The translations under genes were made by a program, and so were the position numbers. A stretch of DNA of 23,916 nt from NCBI GenBank assembly GCA_001412365.1, contig LKUE01000263.1, positions 1 through 23,916 of the forward strand, written 5' to 3'. The DNA comes from Desulfuromonas sp. SDB (GTDB lineage Bacteria; SDB-A). Below the pieces are notes generated by a model. That model made no database searches. It saw only the letters and a list, made by a program, of their open reading frames with translations, and was not told the DNA's origin. This document shows positions 1 through 8,255 of this stretch, in pieces; position 1 is the first letter of the stretch, and each line of letters begins with the position of its first letter.

Positions 1-1
1 T

Positions 2-115
2 TTGAAAAAGCAAAAAATAAAAGTGATTGTAGAAAAAACAGCAGCCGCAGTAACCACTTTCTGTAAACTATCTCCTGAACATAATAAAGCAGGAGCATTT
101 CATTTGACATGCTGA
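2..115 (+). CDS. 3' end of an unidentified gene (5' end outside window)
   Basis: A reading frame is open from the left edge and closes with TGA at 113-115. The 37 visible residues are basic and then mixed, ending in Phe-His-Leu-Thr-Cys. Its last seven bases overlap the ATG of the following DUF362 gene, a typical arrangement for translationally coupled genes, and the AGGAG ahead of that gene lies inside this frame. I do not recognise the family from so short a tail and assign no function. The other forward frame starting at base 1 closes by base 66. The overlap with the next gene is the main reason to think this is real coding sequence. Confidence 0.45.
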   Translation: MKKQKIKVIVEKTAAAVTTFCKLSPEHNKAGAFHLTC

Positions 116-1248
116 AACCCAGGCACCAAGTGGGGGTATATCATACCCCTGATTATTTTTCAGTGGATAAATCCCTGGAATTACTAATTAAGGATTGGGG
201 GGGAGAAGATCAAATTTTTCCAAAAAATTCTACAGTTCTATTAAAGGTAAATTTACTATTTGCCTACCGTCCTGAACAAGCCTGCACCACCCACCCCAAA
301 TTAGTGGAGAGTATTGCCCGGAAATTAATCAAACGTAACAACCGGGTTCTCATAGGGGACAGCCCGGGGGGATGGATATCCCTAAGCACTATGGACAAAA
401 TTTTTACGGTTACCGGGATGAAGAAAGCCGCGATAAATTCAGGAGCTGAATTAATCAGTTTTGACCAGGGAGTAAAACAATATTCAATTCCCCGGGCAGC
501 CAAGTTATTTCAGATAAAATTAACCGATATCATGGAAAAAGTTGATTTCATCATTTCAATCCCCAAACTAAAAACCCATGGTTTAACCTTGCTTACCGGA
601 GCAGTAAAACTTAACTACGGATTCATACCAGGAAGTTTAAAAGGAGAACTTCACGTAAGATTTCCTGATTTCCGTGATTTTGCCGATGTAATTTTAGACC
701 TCAGTGAAGTTTGCCCTTCCGATTTAATCATTGTTGATGCAATACAGTCTATGGAGGGAAATGGACCAGCGGGAGGTACGCCAATCAACACCAGCCTTTT
801 AGTGGGCGGAGTTAACCCCCTGGAGGTTGATTACATCCTGGCAAAAATCATGGGATACACCAATCCTCTGGAAATACCATTTCTTCAACAAGCCCGGCAG
901 AGAAAGTTGCTTAATCCTGAAAAAATAAAACTTCAACTCAGGACAGATTCATGGATTTATCCTGATTTTAAAAAAATAACCAAGCCCGGATTATTTCTTC
1001 CTCCTCACCTCTCCCGGATGCTGCTTAAAATTGCGGGGACAAAGGTGGTGTTTAATTTAGACAAGTGCCAGCACTGCAACCGCTGTATTTTTTCCTGTCC
1101 AGCTAAAGCCCTAGCCAAGGGACCAACTATTGACCGCAGAAAATGTATTTCCTGTTTCTGTTGTCAGGAAAACTGCCAGTATAGTGCAATCTACAGTGAA
1201 AAACCCTGGCTGGGAAAAGTACTGGAAAAGATATGGGGGAATGCTTAA
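109..1248 (+). CDS. DUF362 domain protein with C-terminal 2x[4Fe-4S] ferredoxin domain
   Basis: This 379-residue protein has a DUF362 domain (about residues 40-245) followed by a bacterial-type ferredoxin domain. DUF362 hallmarks are the GDSPGG turn at 83-88, PKLKTH at 152-157 and EGNGPAGG at 216-223. The ferredoxin part has two CxxCxxCxxxC sets: Cys320/323/326/330 and Cys346/349/352/356, so two [4Fe-4S] clusters are expected. No signal peptide or membrane segment is evident, so it is probably cytoplasmic. AGGAG at 91-95 lies 13 bases before the ATG, which is long; coupling to the overlapping upstream frame may help initiation. The ammonia-lyase gene follows after 37 bases on the same strand. 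DUF362 proteins occur widely in anaerobes without a settled biochemical role; electron transfer is inferred from the clusters only. Confidence 0.9.
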   Translation: MLKPRHQVGVYHTPDYFSVDKSLELLIKDWGGEDQIFPKNSTVLLKVNLLFAYRPEQACTTHPKLVESIARKLIKRNNRVLIGDSPGGWISLSTMDKIFTVTGMKKAAINSGAELISFDQGVKQYSIPRAAKLFQIKLTDIMEKVDFIISIPKLKTHGLTLLTGAVKLNYGFIPGSLKGELHVRFPDFRDFADVILDLSEVCPSDLIIVDAIQSMEGNGPAGGTPINTSLLVGGVNPLEVDYILAKIMGYTNPLEIPFLQQARQRKLLNPEKIKLQLRTDSWIYPDFKKITKPGLFLPPHLSRMLLKIAGTKVVFNLDKCQHCNRCIFSCPAKALAKGPTIDRRKCISCFCCQENCQYSAIYSEKPWLGKVLEKIWGNA

Positions 1249-1285
1249 AATTTAATCTTTCATTAACCCTACCACAGGAGATTAT

Positions 1286-2800
1286 ATGGATAAAGTTGTA
1301 ATAACCGGACAAGACACCACCATTGAAGAGGTAATTGCGGTCGGCTGTAATTATGCTAAAGTGGAAATTTCTCCCCAGGCGTTACAAAAGATTAATCAAT
1401 CCCGGAATACGGTGGAAACTCTGTTGAAATCCGATAAATCTTATTACGGTATAAATACAGGGTTTGGTTCTCTGGCGGAGAAGAAAATTCCTCCGGATCA
1501 AGTAACTCAACTTCAGAAAAATTTAGTTCTTTCACACGCCACCGGAGTAGGTCCAATCCTCCCAGAAAAAGTTTCCCGTCTGATGATGTTCTTAAGGGCA
1601 GTAGTGATGGCTAAAGGGTATTCAGGGGTACGGGTAGAGGTCGTGCAAAGATTGATGGATATGCTGAACAATAACGTCCATCCGGTGATTCCAGCGTTCG
1701 GATCAGTGGGGGCTTCCGGGGATCTTGCTCCTCTAGCCCATCTTTCCCTTACCCTGATTGGAGAGGGGGAAGTAATGTGGGAGGGAAACCGCATCCCCAC
1801 TAACCAGTACTTTAGAAAACAAAATCTAAAACCCCTGGAACTTCAAGCCAAAGAAGGACTAGCCCTGCTCAACGGAACTCAGTACATGACTGCCCTGGCT
1901 GTTTTAGCAATTATTAACACTGAACGGCTAATCCAGGCAGCGGATTTAGCAGGGGCATTAACCTTAGAAGCGCTGGATGGTATCCCTGATGCTTTTGATC
2001 ACCGTATCCATCAACTCCGTCAACACCCCGGTCAAATTGAAACCGCCCAGCATATTCGAAAACTTATTGATGGAAGTAAATTAATATATTCTCCATCTCC
2101 CCCTAAACGGGTGCAGGATCCTTACTCTCTACGCTGTCTTCCTCAGGTACATGGAACAGTTAGAGACACCTTGAATTATCTAAAATCCGTAGTCAGCCGG
2201 GAAATAAATGCAGTCACCGATAATCCATTGATCTTTTCCGAGCAGCAGGAAATACTTTCTGGAGGAAATTTTCACGGTCAGCCTATTGCCATTATTATGG
2301 ATCTTCTTTGCTTGGGTCTGGCTAATCTGGGAGGGATATCTGAGAGGAGAATTGATCTCCTTCTGGATTGGCACCGCAGCGGACTTCCTCCCTTTTTGAC
2401 CTCCAATCCAGGAGTGGAATCCGGTTACATGATTGCCCATCTGACTGCAGTTTCCCTGCTTAATATTTTAAAAACAAATTCCTGCCCTTCCAGTTCTGAT
2501 TCCGTTCCCACATCAACAGGCAGAGAAGATCATATCAGTTTTGGATCCAATGCCGCCTGGAAGGCGTATCAATCAACTGATCATCTGTCTAAAGTGCTGG
2601 GGGTAGAGCTTTTAGCGGCATTAAGAGCTATAGATCTGAGAAAGGTAAAAGATAATTTAGGAATACTTACAGGTAAAGCCTACCAGTTGATAAGAAAAAA
2701 AATACCTTTTTATCCTTCCGACCAGATATTAAGCGGTAAAATCAATAAAATTAGCGAGATTATTTTGAAAGGAGAACTTTTTCAAATTTATTCCAGTTAA
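1286..2800 (+). CDS. hutH: Histidine ammonia-lyase (MIO enzyme)
   Basis: This enzyme should remove ammonia from L-histidine to give urocanate using the self-made MIO electrophile. The 504-residue length is normal for the family. Numbering runs almost in step with the well-studied Pseudomonas putida enzyme: YGINTGFG with Tyr54, His84 in LSHATGVG (a histidine-selective position), the MIO triad Ala143-Ser144-Gly145 in GSVGASGDLAPL, Asn196 in LLNGTQ, Gln277 and Tyr280, Arg283, NFHGQP at 328-333, and Glu414 in REDHISFG. AGGAG at 1276-1280 supports the ATG at 1286. It probably shares a transcript with the DUF362 gene upstream. The rest of the histidine pathway (urocanase and later steps) is not in this window. 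A tyrosine or phenylalanine lyase is possible, but His84 and Glu414 favour histidine. Confidence 0.93.
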   Translation: MDKVVITGQDTTIEEVIAVGCNYAKVEISPQALQKINQSRNTVETLLKSDKSYYGINTGFGSLAEKKIPPDQVTQLQKNLVLSHATGVGPILPEKVSRLMMFLRAVVMAKGYSGVRVEVVQRLMDMLNNNVHPVIPAFGSVGASGDLAPLAHLSLTLIGEGEVMWEGNRIPTNQYFRKQNLKPLELQAKEGLALLNGTQYMTALAVLAIINTERLIQAADLAGALTLEALDGIPDAFDHRIHQLRQHPGQIETAQHIRKLIDGSKLIYSPSPPKRVQDPYSLRCLPQVHGTVRDTLNYLKSVVSREINAVTDNPLIFSEQQEILSGGNFHGQPIAIIMDLLCLGLANLGGISERRIDLLLDWHRSGLPPFLTSNPGVESGYMIAHLTAVSLLNILKTNSCPSSSDSVPTSTGREDHISFGSNAAWKAYQSTDHLSKVLGVELLAALRAIDLRKVKDNLGILTGKAYQLIRKKIPFYPSDQILSGKINKISEIILKGELFQIYSS

Positions 2801-2810
2801 AATTAAATTC

Positions 2811-3041
2811 TCATCTTGCTAAAGCTTTGTCAATTGCCGGTTTATTGAAACCGATAATGATTTTGCCGTTGATATCAACCACGGGTACACCGGTTTGTCC
2901 GCTTCTTCTAATCATTTCCTGAGCAGATTTTGGATCCCTGGAAACATCCACTTCCTTAAATTTTACCTGTTTCTGTTGTAGATACATTTTAACCGACCGG
3001 CAATAAGAACAAGCAGGAGTTGTGTATATTTTAACATTCAT
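2811..3041 (-). CDS. Small glutaredoxin-like (YruB/NrdH-type) thiol-disulfide protein
   Basis: This 76-residue protein is a minimal thioredoxin fold. It begins with a beta strand (KIYTTP), then the redox motif Cys11-Ser-Tyr-Cys14, and later TGVPVV with the cis-proline that packs against the active site. The size and N-terminus match small glutaredoxin-like proteins common in anaerobes, which reduce disulfides or carry electrons to reductases. GGAGGT lies five bases before the ATG. It lies downstream of the divergent ammonia-lyase on the same strand (75-base gap) and converges on hutH, with only ten bases between the two stop codons. It has a plausible promoter of its own. Its partner cannot be told from sequence; a link to the Cys-containing lyase next door is speculative. 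Confidence 0.88.
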   Translation of the reverse strand: MNVKIYTTPACSYCRSVKMYLQQKQVKFKEVDVSRDPKSAQEMIRRSGQTGVPVVDINGKIIIGFNKPAIDKALAR

Positions 3042-3063
3042 ATTTACCTCCGTTTAATCAGAA

Positions 3064-3091
3064 AATATATTCAGTTTTTTCGGTCTGACAA
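3064..3091 (-). promoter_or_regulatory. Candidate sigma-70-type promoter for the glutaredoxin-like gene
   Basis: Read on the minus strand, TTGTCA (3091-3086) is followed after 16 bases by TATATT (3069-3064). The predicted start of transcription, near 3057, gives a leader of about 16 bases that includes the GGAGGT site. The boxes match the sigma-70 consensus at five of six positions each. This would allow the glutaredoxin-like gene to be expressed independently of the lyase upstream. Confidence 0.4.
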
Positions 3092-3116
3092 GGTGGTGAT
3101 GATATTAATTATATAG

Positions 3117-4640
3117 CTATTCTAATTCCCCTACCTCTTTTTCCACTTCCCGAAGAATTTCACAGCTTTTAACCAGCTTTTTCATGGCATTGTGATCATT
3201 GTACAGGGGTCTGTCCACATCTAAAAATTCAACATATTTTCTAATGATCTGTTTAGCTTTAGTTACTCCCTTGCCAAATTTGTAATCTCTAAAATCAAGT
3301 GCCTGGGCTGCAGCCATAAATTCAATTCCCAGAATTCCGTAAGCATTGTCCAGGATTTGAAAATTTTTAATAGCCGTATTCATTCCCATGGATACAAAGT
3401 CTTCCTGGTCAGCGGCGGCAGGGATAGATTGAATGGAAGCAGGCATGGAAAGGATGCGCTGTTCTACAATCTGCATATCTGCAGTATACTGGCTGAGCAT
3501 CAACCCCGAAAACATTCCCGCCCCCTTGGTTAGAAAAGCAGGTAAACCGACATTCAGAGCAGGATGATTAAGCCGGTTCATTCTTCTTTCACTCATCACA
3601 CTGACCATAGTAATGGCGGCTCCAGCCATATCCATAGGAAGACAAACCGGACTTCCTTGAAAATTTGCCCCGGATAACTGTAAATTTTCTTCAGGAAAGA
3701 ATACTGGATTATCTCCCACTCCGTTTAATTCAATTTCCACCTGGGACCGGGCAAAGGCCAAAGCATCATGGGCGGCTCCGATTACCTGGGGAGTTGACCT
3801 CATCGAATAAGCATCCTGTACTTTGCACTTCAATTTGCCTTCGGCAAGATCTCCTTCCTTAATTAATTTCTGAATGGCTCTAGCTGTCCGCATTGCTCCG
3901 GCAAAACCTCTAATTTGATGCAATTTTACAGTGTACGGTTTCATATTAGCCATCAACGCTTCCAAGGACATGGAGGCGGCTATTTCCGCCTGCTTCAACC
4001 AGTTGTTTGCATCATACAAAAACAATGCACTCATTGCAGTGAGAACATTGGAACCATTTATTGAAGCCAGTCCATCTCTGGCCATTAAACCAGGAATGGC
4101 TATTCCCGCTTTATCCATAGCTTCTTTTCCCGGCATCCGCTGCCCCTTGTAGAAAGCTTCCCCCTCTCCCATCAATAACAGCGCAATTTGGGACATGGGT
4201 GCTAAATCTCCGCAAGCTCCTACCGAACCTTTTTCACAAACCACCGGAGTAACTCCGGAGTTGAGCATATCCACCATGGTCTGAGCGATAACCGGGCGAT
4301 TGCCTGAATTTCCATGAGCAAGCACATTGATTCTTCCCAATATCGCTCCTCTCACCTGGTCAATAGGCATGGGTTCGCCTATTCCTGCGGCATGATTGTA
4401 TATCAAATATTTCTGAAAGTCTTTTATCTGCTCATCATTTAATACCACTTCGGAAAATTCCCCAATCCCGGTATTTACTCCGTACATTATCTCATGCGCT
4501 TCAATTTTCTTCTCCAGCATTGCCCTGCACTTTTTCATTCTCTCCACTGAATCTTTACTCAATTCTACTGGTTCATTTTCTCTGGCGACCTTAATTAAAT
4601 CTTCGATGGTCAAACCCGATCCCTTGATTACATAAGCCAT
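3117..4640 (-). CDS. Divergent HAL/PAL-family ammonia-lyase or aminomutase with Ala-Cys-Gly MIO triad
   Basis: This 507-residue protein belongs to the aromatic amino acid lyase family: Tyr53 in YGVNTGIG, His83 in YNHAAGIG, Asn195 in SINGSN, Gln275, Tyr278 and Arg281, and Glu413 in DQEDFVSMG. The cofactor triad is Ala142-Cys143-Gly144, read from GCT-TGC-GGA with TGC at 4214-4212, instead of Ala-Ser-Gly. A Ser-to-Cys mutant of P. putida HAL is known to mature to an active enzyme, so Cys need not abolish activity. Two further positions differ from classical HutH: the His after Gln-Glu-Asp is Phe414+1, and the Asn-Phe-His stretch is Asn-Phe-Gln (326-328). AAGGAG seven bases upstream supports the ATG. 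It faces hutH across a glutaredoxin-like gene and is clearly not a recent duplicate. The substrate is unknown; lyase on another amino acid or aminomutase are both possible. Confidence 0.88.
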   Translation of the reverse strand: MAYVIKGSGLTIEDLIKVARENEPVELSKDSVERMKKCRAMLEKKIEAHEIMYGVNTGIGEFSEVVLNDEQIKDFQKYLIYNHAAGIGEPMPIDQVRGAILGRINVLAHGNSGNRPVIAQTMVDMLNSGVTPVVCEKGSVGACGDLAPMSQIALLLMGEGEAFYKGQRMPGKEAMDKAGIAIPGLMARDGLASINGSNVLTAMSALFLYDANNWLKQAEIAASMSLEALMANMKPYTVKLHQIRGFAGAMRTARAIQKLIKEGDLAEGKLKCKVQDAYSMRSTPQVIGAAHDALAFARSQVEIELNGVGDNPVFFPEENLQLSGANFQGSPVCLPMDMAGAAITMVSVMSERRMNRLNHPALNVGLPAFLTKGAGMFSGLMLSQYTADMQIVEQRILSMPASIQSIPAAADQEDFVSMGMNTAIKNFQILDNAYGILGIEFMAAAQALDFRDYKFGKGVTKAKQIIRKYVEFLDVDRPLYNDHNAMKKLVKSCEILREVEKEVGELE

Positions 4641-4762
4641 GTATTACTCCTTAGAGTTATAGGTGGTGTTGGTTGGCTAAATTTAAACATGTTTTTATCT
4701 AAGTTTTAATTTACTGTACAAAATAAGTTACTCTTTTTTTCGGTGGTTGATAAAATATTGTT

Positions 4763-4779
4763 TTTAATATAACTTAACT
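4763..4779 (-). promoter_or_regulatory. Copy 1 of a 17-bp intergenic motif in the divergent lyase/transporter region
   Basis: The 158-base region 4641-4798 separates two divergent genes and holds no gene. Read on the minus strand, this 17-mer is AGTTAAGTTATATTAAA, identical to a site upstream of the tricorn peptidase at 12640-12656. It contains the -10-like TATATT and a TTAA-N6-TTAA symmetry that could bind a dimeric regulator. No good -35 box lies at the proper distance. On the plus strand, TTGATA (4747-4752) followed after 15 bases by TATAAC (4768-4773) is a weak promoter possibility for the transporter operon. Confidence 0.35.
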
Positions 4780-4798
4780 GATCTGTCGAGAAAATATT

Positions 4799-6226
4799 AT
4801 GAATAATAAACTGATGGATAAACAATCTGATTCAGAAAATTTAAACGCCTGGAAAATTTTCAAATTTTGGATACCCCTATCCATAACCTGGTTAATGATG
4901 GCTACAGAAGGTCCACTGGTGGCGGCAGTTATCGCCCGATTAGCTTTTCCCACCTATAATTTAGCCGCCTACGGAGTGGCTTTTGCTATTGCTCTTCTGG
5001 TGGAAGCCCCGGTAGTAATGATCATTTCCGCATCTACCGCTTTGGTCAAGGACCGTTGTTCCTATGTTAAACTCAGAAATTTTATTTTTCTTCTAATCCT
5101 GTTAGTTACCTTTATTCAGCTAGTGGTGGTAATTCCACCGGTTTTCAATTTTATCGCCCACCGCATAATTAAATTAGATCCCCGCATCAGCTCTCTAGCT
5201 CACCTGGCAACATTAATTATGCTCCCCTGGCCGGGATCTATCGGATATCGCCGGTTTTATCAAGGAATACTAATCGGTCACCAGCAAACCAGAAAAGTAG
5301 CCCTGGGCACTATCATCCGGCTAATTTCAATGTCCGCTACTGCTTTGATTTTATATAAATTTACTAATTTAAAGGGCGCTTACGTGGGGACCGCAGCGCT
5401 TTCTGCCGGAGTGAGCTTAGAAGCAGCCGCCACTAGATTTATGTCCAGAGAAATTCTCTCTAAGCTTAAACATAAATTTGTGGCTACTGCAGATTTCAGT
5501 TATTCTTTTTTAATTAAATTCTACTACCCACTAGCCTTAACCTCCTATTTGATCCTTGGAATTCATCCCCTGGTAACTTATTTTCTTTCTCAGGGCAGAC
5601 TTTCCATTGAATCACTGGCAATATTTCCGGTACTGAATTCCCTGGTATTCATTTTCCGGAGTTTTGGTTTTTCCTACCAGGAAGTAGGAATTGCATTACT
5701 GGGAAATGACTATAAAAATTATCAACCGCTAAAATCATTTGCGTTTAAACTGGGATTATCCACCACAGTGGCATTAGCCCTGGTGGCATTCACTCCGTTG
5801 AGTATGCTGTGGTTTCATTATGTATCTGGATTATCAGACATTTTGGCAAATCTGGCTATACTTCCATTATCTGTTTTGATTTTAATGCCTGCCCTGACCA
5901 CTTTGCTATCCTGGCAGAGATCATTTTTAGTAAAAGCAGGTTGCACTTATCCCATTACCATAGCCACCGGCTTGGAAGTTTTCATATTGATGTTAGTGTT
6001 GTATGTCGGAATTAACCTATGGGGGATGGTAGGCATAAATGCAGCAGCATTTGCTTTACTGCTGGGCAGAATATCTGCTAACATTTACCTGTTTATACCG
6101 TATTATAGAATAAAAAAGAGAAAGGATATAATTTCAGATAAGTTCGCTAAACTGCCTTCAATTATGAACTGGAGCAGAAGATTATATCATGGTAGAGTAA
6201 CTCCTTTAAAAACTAAAGGGCCCTGA
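4799..6226 (+). CDS. ANK/MATE-like multi-pass membrane transporter
   Basis: This 475-residue protein is very hydrophobic, with about twelve likely membrane segments and a basic C-terminal tail. The opening stretch (about residues 22-90: FWIPLSITW, EGPL, AAYGVAFA, then a charged loop near Lys-Asp-Arg) and the second half (KFYYPLAL near 240) resemble the ANKH/progressive ankylosis and MATE-like members of the MOP flippase superfamily, judged from memory of the family. ANKH moves anionic metabolites such as pyrophosphate, ATP or citrate across membranes; the bacterial substrate is unknown. It is first in a tight operon: its TGA is one base before the transketolase TTG. The ribosome site ahead of the ATG is weak (only GAG), so the start is less certain than for neighbours. 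Alternative: a polysaccharide-type flippase. Confidence 0.7.
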   Translation: MNNKLMDKQSDSENLNAWKIFKFWIPLSITWLMMATEGPLVAAVIARLAFPTYNLAAYGVAFAIALLVEAPVVMIISASTALVKDRCSYVKLRNFIFLLILLVTFIQLVVVIPPVFNFIAHRIIKLDPRISSLAHLATLIMLPWPGSIGYRRFYQGILIGHQQTRKVALGTIIRLISMSATALILYKFTNLKGAYVGTAALSAGVSLEAAATRFMSREILSKLKHKFVATADFSYSFLIKFYYPLALTSYLILGIHPLVTYFLSQGRLSIESLAIFPVLNSLVFIFRSFGFSYQEVGIALLGNDYKNYQPLKSFAFKLGLSTTVALALVAFTPLSMLWFHYVSGLSDILANLAILPLSVLILMPALTTLLSWQRSFLVKAGCTYPITIATGLEVFILMLVLYVGINLWGMVGINAAAFALLLGRISANIYLFIPYYRIKKRKDIISDKFAKLPSIMNWSRRLYHGRVTPLKTKGP

Positions 6227-6227
6227 T

Positions 6228-8255
6228 TTGCATAATAACTACGATCATATCTCCTGGAAATGTATAAATACAATCCGCTTTTTGGCAGTGGACAGCATTG
6301 AGCAAGCTGGTTCAGGTCATCCCGGAACCCCTTTAGGAGCAGCGCCGTTAATATTTATTTTATGGGATAAATTTATAAATCATAACCCTCAATTTCCTAA
6401 ATGGATCAACCGGGACCGGTTTATACTTTCCTGCGGCCATGCCTCCGCTATGCTTTACAGCACCTTACACCTTTACGGTTATCCAATAAGCACAGCTGAT
6501 TTAAAAAATTTCCGGCAACTGAACAGCATTACCCCTGGTCATCCTGAATATCCACTTACCCCTGGAGTTGAGATGACTACCGGTCCTTTAGGCCAGGGTT
6601 TTAGCCATGGGGTGGGAATTGCTTTAGCTGAAAATAATTTAAACTGCCGTCTAAAATCCGGCAACAAACCGGTCGTAGATCATTATACCTATGTGATGAT
6701 TTCAGATGGAGACATTCAGGAAGGGGTATCCAGTGAAGCAGCTAGTTTCGCCGGAAACCTGGGGTTGGGTAAATTGATCTGTCTTTACGACAATAATCAT
6801 ATCCAAATTGAAGGAAGTACTGATCTGGCTTTTAATGAAAATATCAGGGAAAGATTTGAAGCCTATGGATGGCAGGTGATCGGTCCCCTGGATGGATATA
6901 ATTTACAACTATTGGAAAATTCCATCAGAGAAGCTAAAAGTAATACCAGCCAGCCTTCCTTGCTTATATGCAATACCGTAATTGGCTGGGGAAGCCCCCT
7001 TCAGGGAACCGCGGCAGTACACGGTTCACCATTAGGTACGAAAAATACAGCCAAGACAAAATTATTTTATAACTGGCCCAGTGATGAGACTTTCTACGTG
7101 CCCCCGGAAGTATCCCGGCATTGTGATGAAGTTATTCAGCAGAGAAAAGAAGTTTACCTTAGATGGTTGAAAAATTTCCAATCATCCCCCCTCAAGTATA
7201 ACCAGTTATCCAAGAACCTGGAGTATTCATTTGATTTACCAGATGTAGATGATCAGCAGTATTTTTCTGAAAACAGTTTAAATAATAAGCCTCTATCCAC
7301 CAGGGTTTTATCCGGAAAAATTCTAAATTACTTTGCTCATAAAATTGACTTCATCATTGGAGGATCTGCGGACCTGGAGCCTAGTACCAAAACCCATTTA
7401 CAGGATTATGAAGATGTGGACAGTGATCACTGCGGCGGAAGTAATATCCATTTCGGAGTGAGAGAGCATGCCATGGGAGCAATAGCCGGAGGTATTGCCA
7501 TTCATGGAGGTTTACTCCCCTATACTGCAACTTTTCTGACATTTTCAGATTACATGAGACCTCCTATCCGGCTGGCGGCAATGATGGGATTAAAAGTAAT
7601 TTACATATTTACCCATGACAGCATTGGACTGGGAGAAGACGGTCCCACTCATCAACCTATAGAACATCTGATGAATTTAAGAGCGGTCCCCAACCTTACC
7701 CTGATAAGACCTGCAGATGAACCGGAAGTTTACTACGCCTGGAAAGCCGCTTTGTATTTTATCTCCGGTCCGGTAGCTTTAATCCTGTCCAGACAAAAAA
7801 TTCCCCGGTTAGACCGTTCCCTCTGCAGTTCAGGGGAGAACAGCCTGCAGGGAGGATATGTGTTATGGGAAAATTCCGATAGTCTCCCTCAGATAATACT
7901 GATGGGTACAGGTTCTGAACTGATAAAATGTTATCAAGCAGGATTGGAGTTAGCCCGGAGAAATATCCACACCAGGGTAGTATCCATTCCCAGCTGGGAA
8001 ATTTTTGATCAACAAAATATTAGTTATAAAAATTCAGTGTTACCACCTGAAGTGAAGTGCCGGATTTCAGTAGAAGCAGGACAAACTTTAGGTTGGGAGC
8101 ATTATGTGGGTTTAGATGGAGTTTCCATTGGCTTAAACTGTTTCGGCAAAAGTGCTCCCGGAGAAAAATTGTTTAAATATTATAATATTACTGTTGATCA
8201 CATCCTCGCCACTGCAATCGAACTTCTAAGTAAAACCGGAGGTTTACATGACTAA
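6228..8255 (+). CDS. tkt: Transketolase, full length
   Basis: Transketolase moves two-carbon units between sugar phosphates in the non-oxidative pentose phosphate pathway, using thiamine diphosphate and a divalent metal. The 675 residues cover all three domains. Visible landmarks are His31 in SGHPGTPLG, His71, the cofactor motif SDGDIQEG (159-166) ending at Asn189-Asn190, His265 in VHGSPLG, GGSADLEPS (378-386), the catalytic Glu413 in VREHAMG, and His463 and His475 in the THDSIGLGEDGPTHQP segment. The start is TTG, one base after the transporter stop. AAAGGG seven bases upstream supports it, and no in-frame ATG precedes essential sequence. The first Gly of the usual GDG is Ser here (SDG), a mild variation. 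The 3' end overlaps the PRPP synthetase gene by eight bases, indicating coupled translation. Confidence 0.96.
   Translation: MHNNYDHISWKCINTIRFLAVDSIEQAGSGHPGTPLGAAPLIFILWDKFINHNPQFPKWINRDRFILSCGHASAMLYSTLHLYGYPISTADLKNFRQLNSITPGHPEYPLTPGVEMTTGPLGQGFSHGVGIALAENNLNCRLKSGNKPVVDHYTYVMISDGDIQEGVSSEAASFAGNLGLGKLICLYDNNHIQIEGSTDLAFNENIRERFEAYGWQVIGPLDGYNLQLLENSIREAKSNTSQPSLLICNTVIGWGSPLQGTAAVHGSPLGTKNTAKTKLFYNWPSDETFYVPPEVSRHCDEVIQQRKEVYLRWLKNFQSSPLKYNQLSKNLEYSFDLPDVDDQQYFSENSLNNKPLSTRVLSGKILNYFAHKIDFIIGGSADLEPSTKTHLQDYEDVDSDHCGGSNIHFGVREHAMGAIAGGIAIHGGLLPYTATFLTFSDYMRPPIRLAAMMGLKVIYIFTHDSIGLGEDGPTHQPIEHLMNLRAVPNLTLIRPADEPEVYYAWKAALYFISGPVALILSRQKIPRLDRSLCSSGENSLQGGYVLWENSDSLPQIILMGTGSELIKCYQAGLELARRNIHTRVVSIPSWEIFDQQNISYKNSVLPPEVKCRISVEAGQTLGWEHYVGLDGVSIGLNCFGKSAPGEKLFKYYNITVDHILATAIELLSKTGGLHD

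Noticed and set aside
1286-4640. The two lyases as a recent tandem duplication
   Set aside because: They are on opposite strands and differ widely, including at the cofactor triad and around the catalytic Glu.
4641-4798. A riboswitch, small RNA or tRNA in the divergent intergenic region
   Set aside because: I could find no extended stem, cloverleaf or known aptamer core; the region is AT-rich with a poly-T run only.
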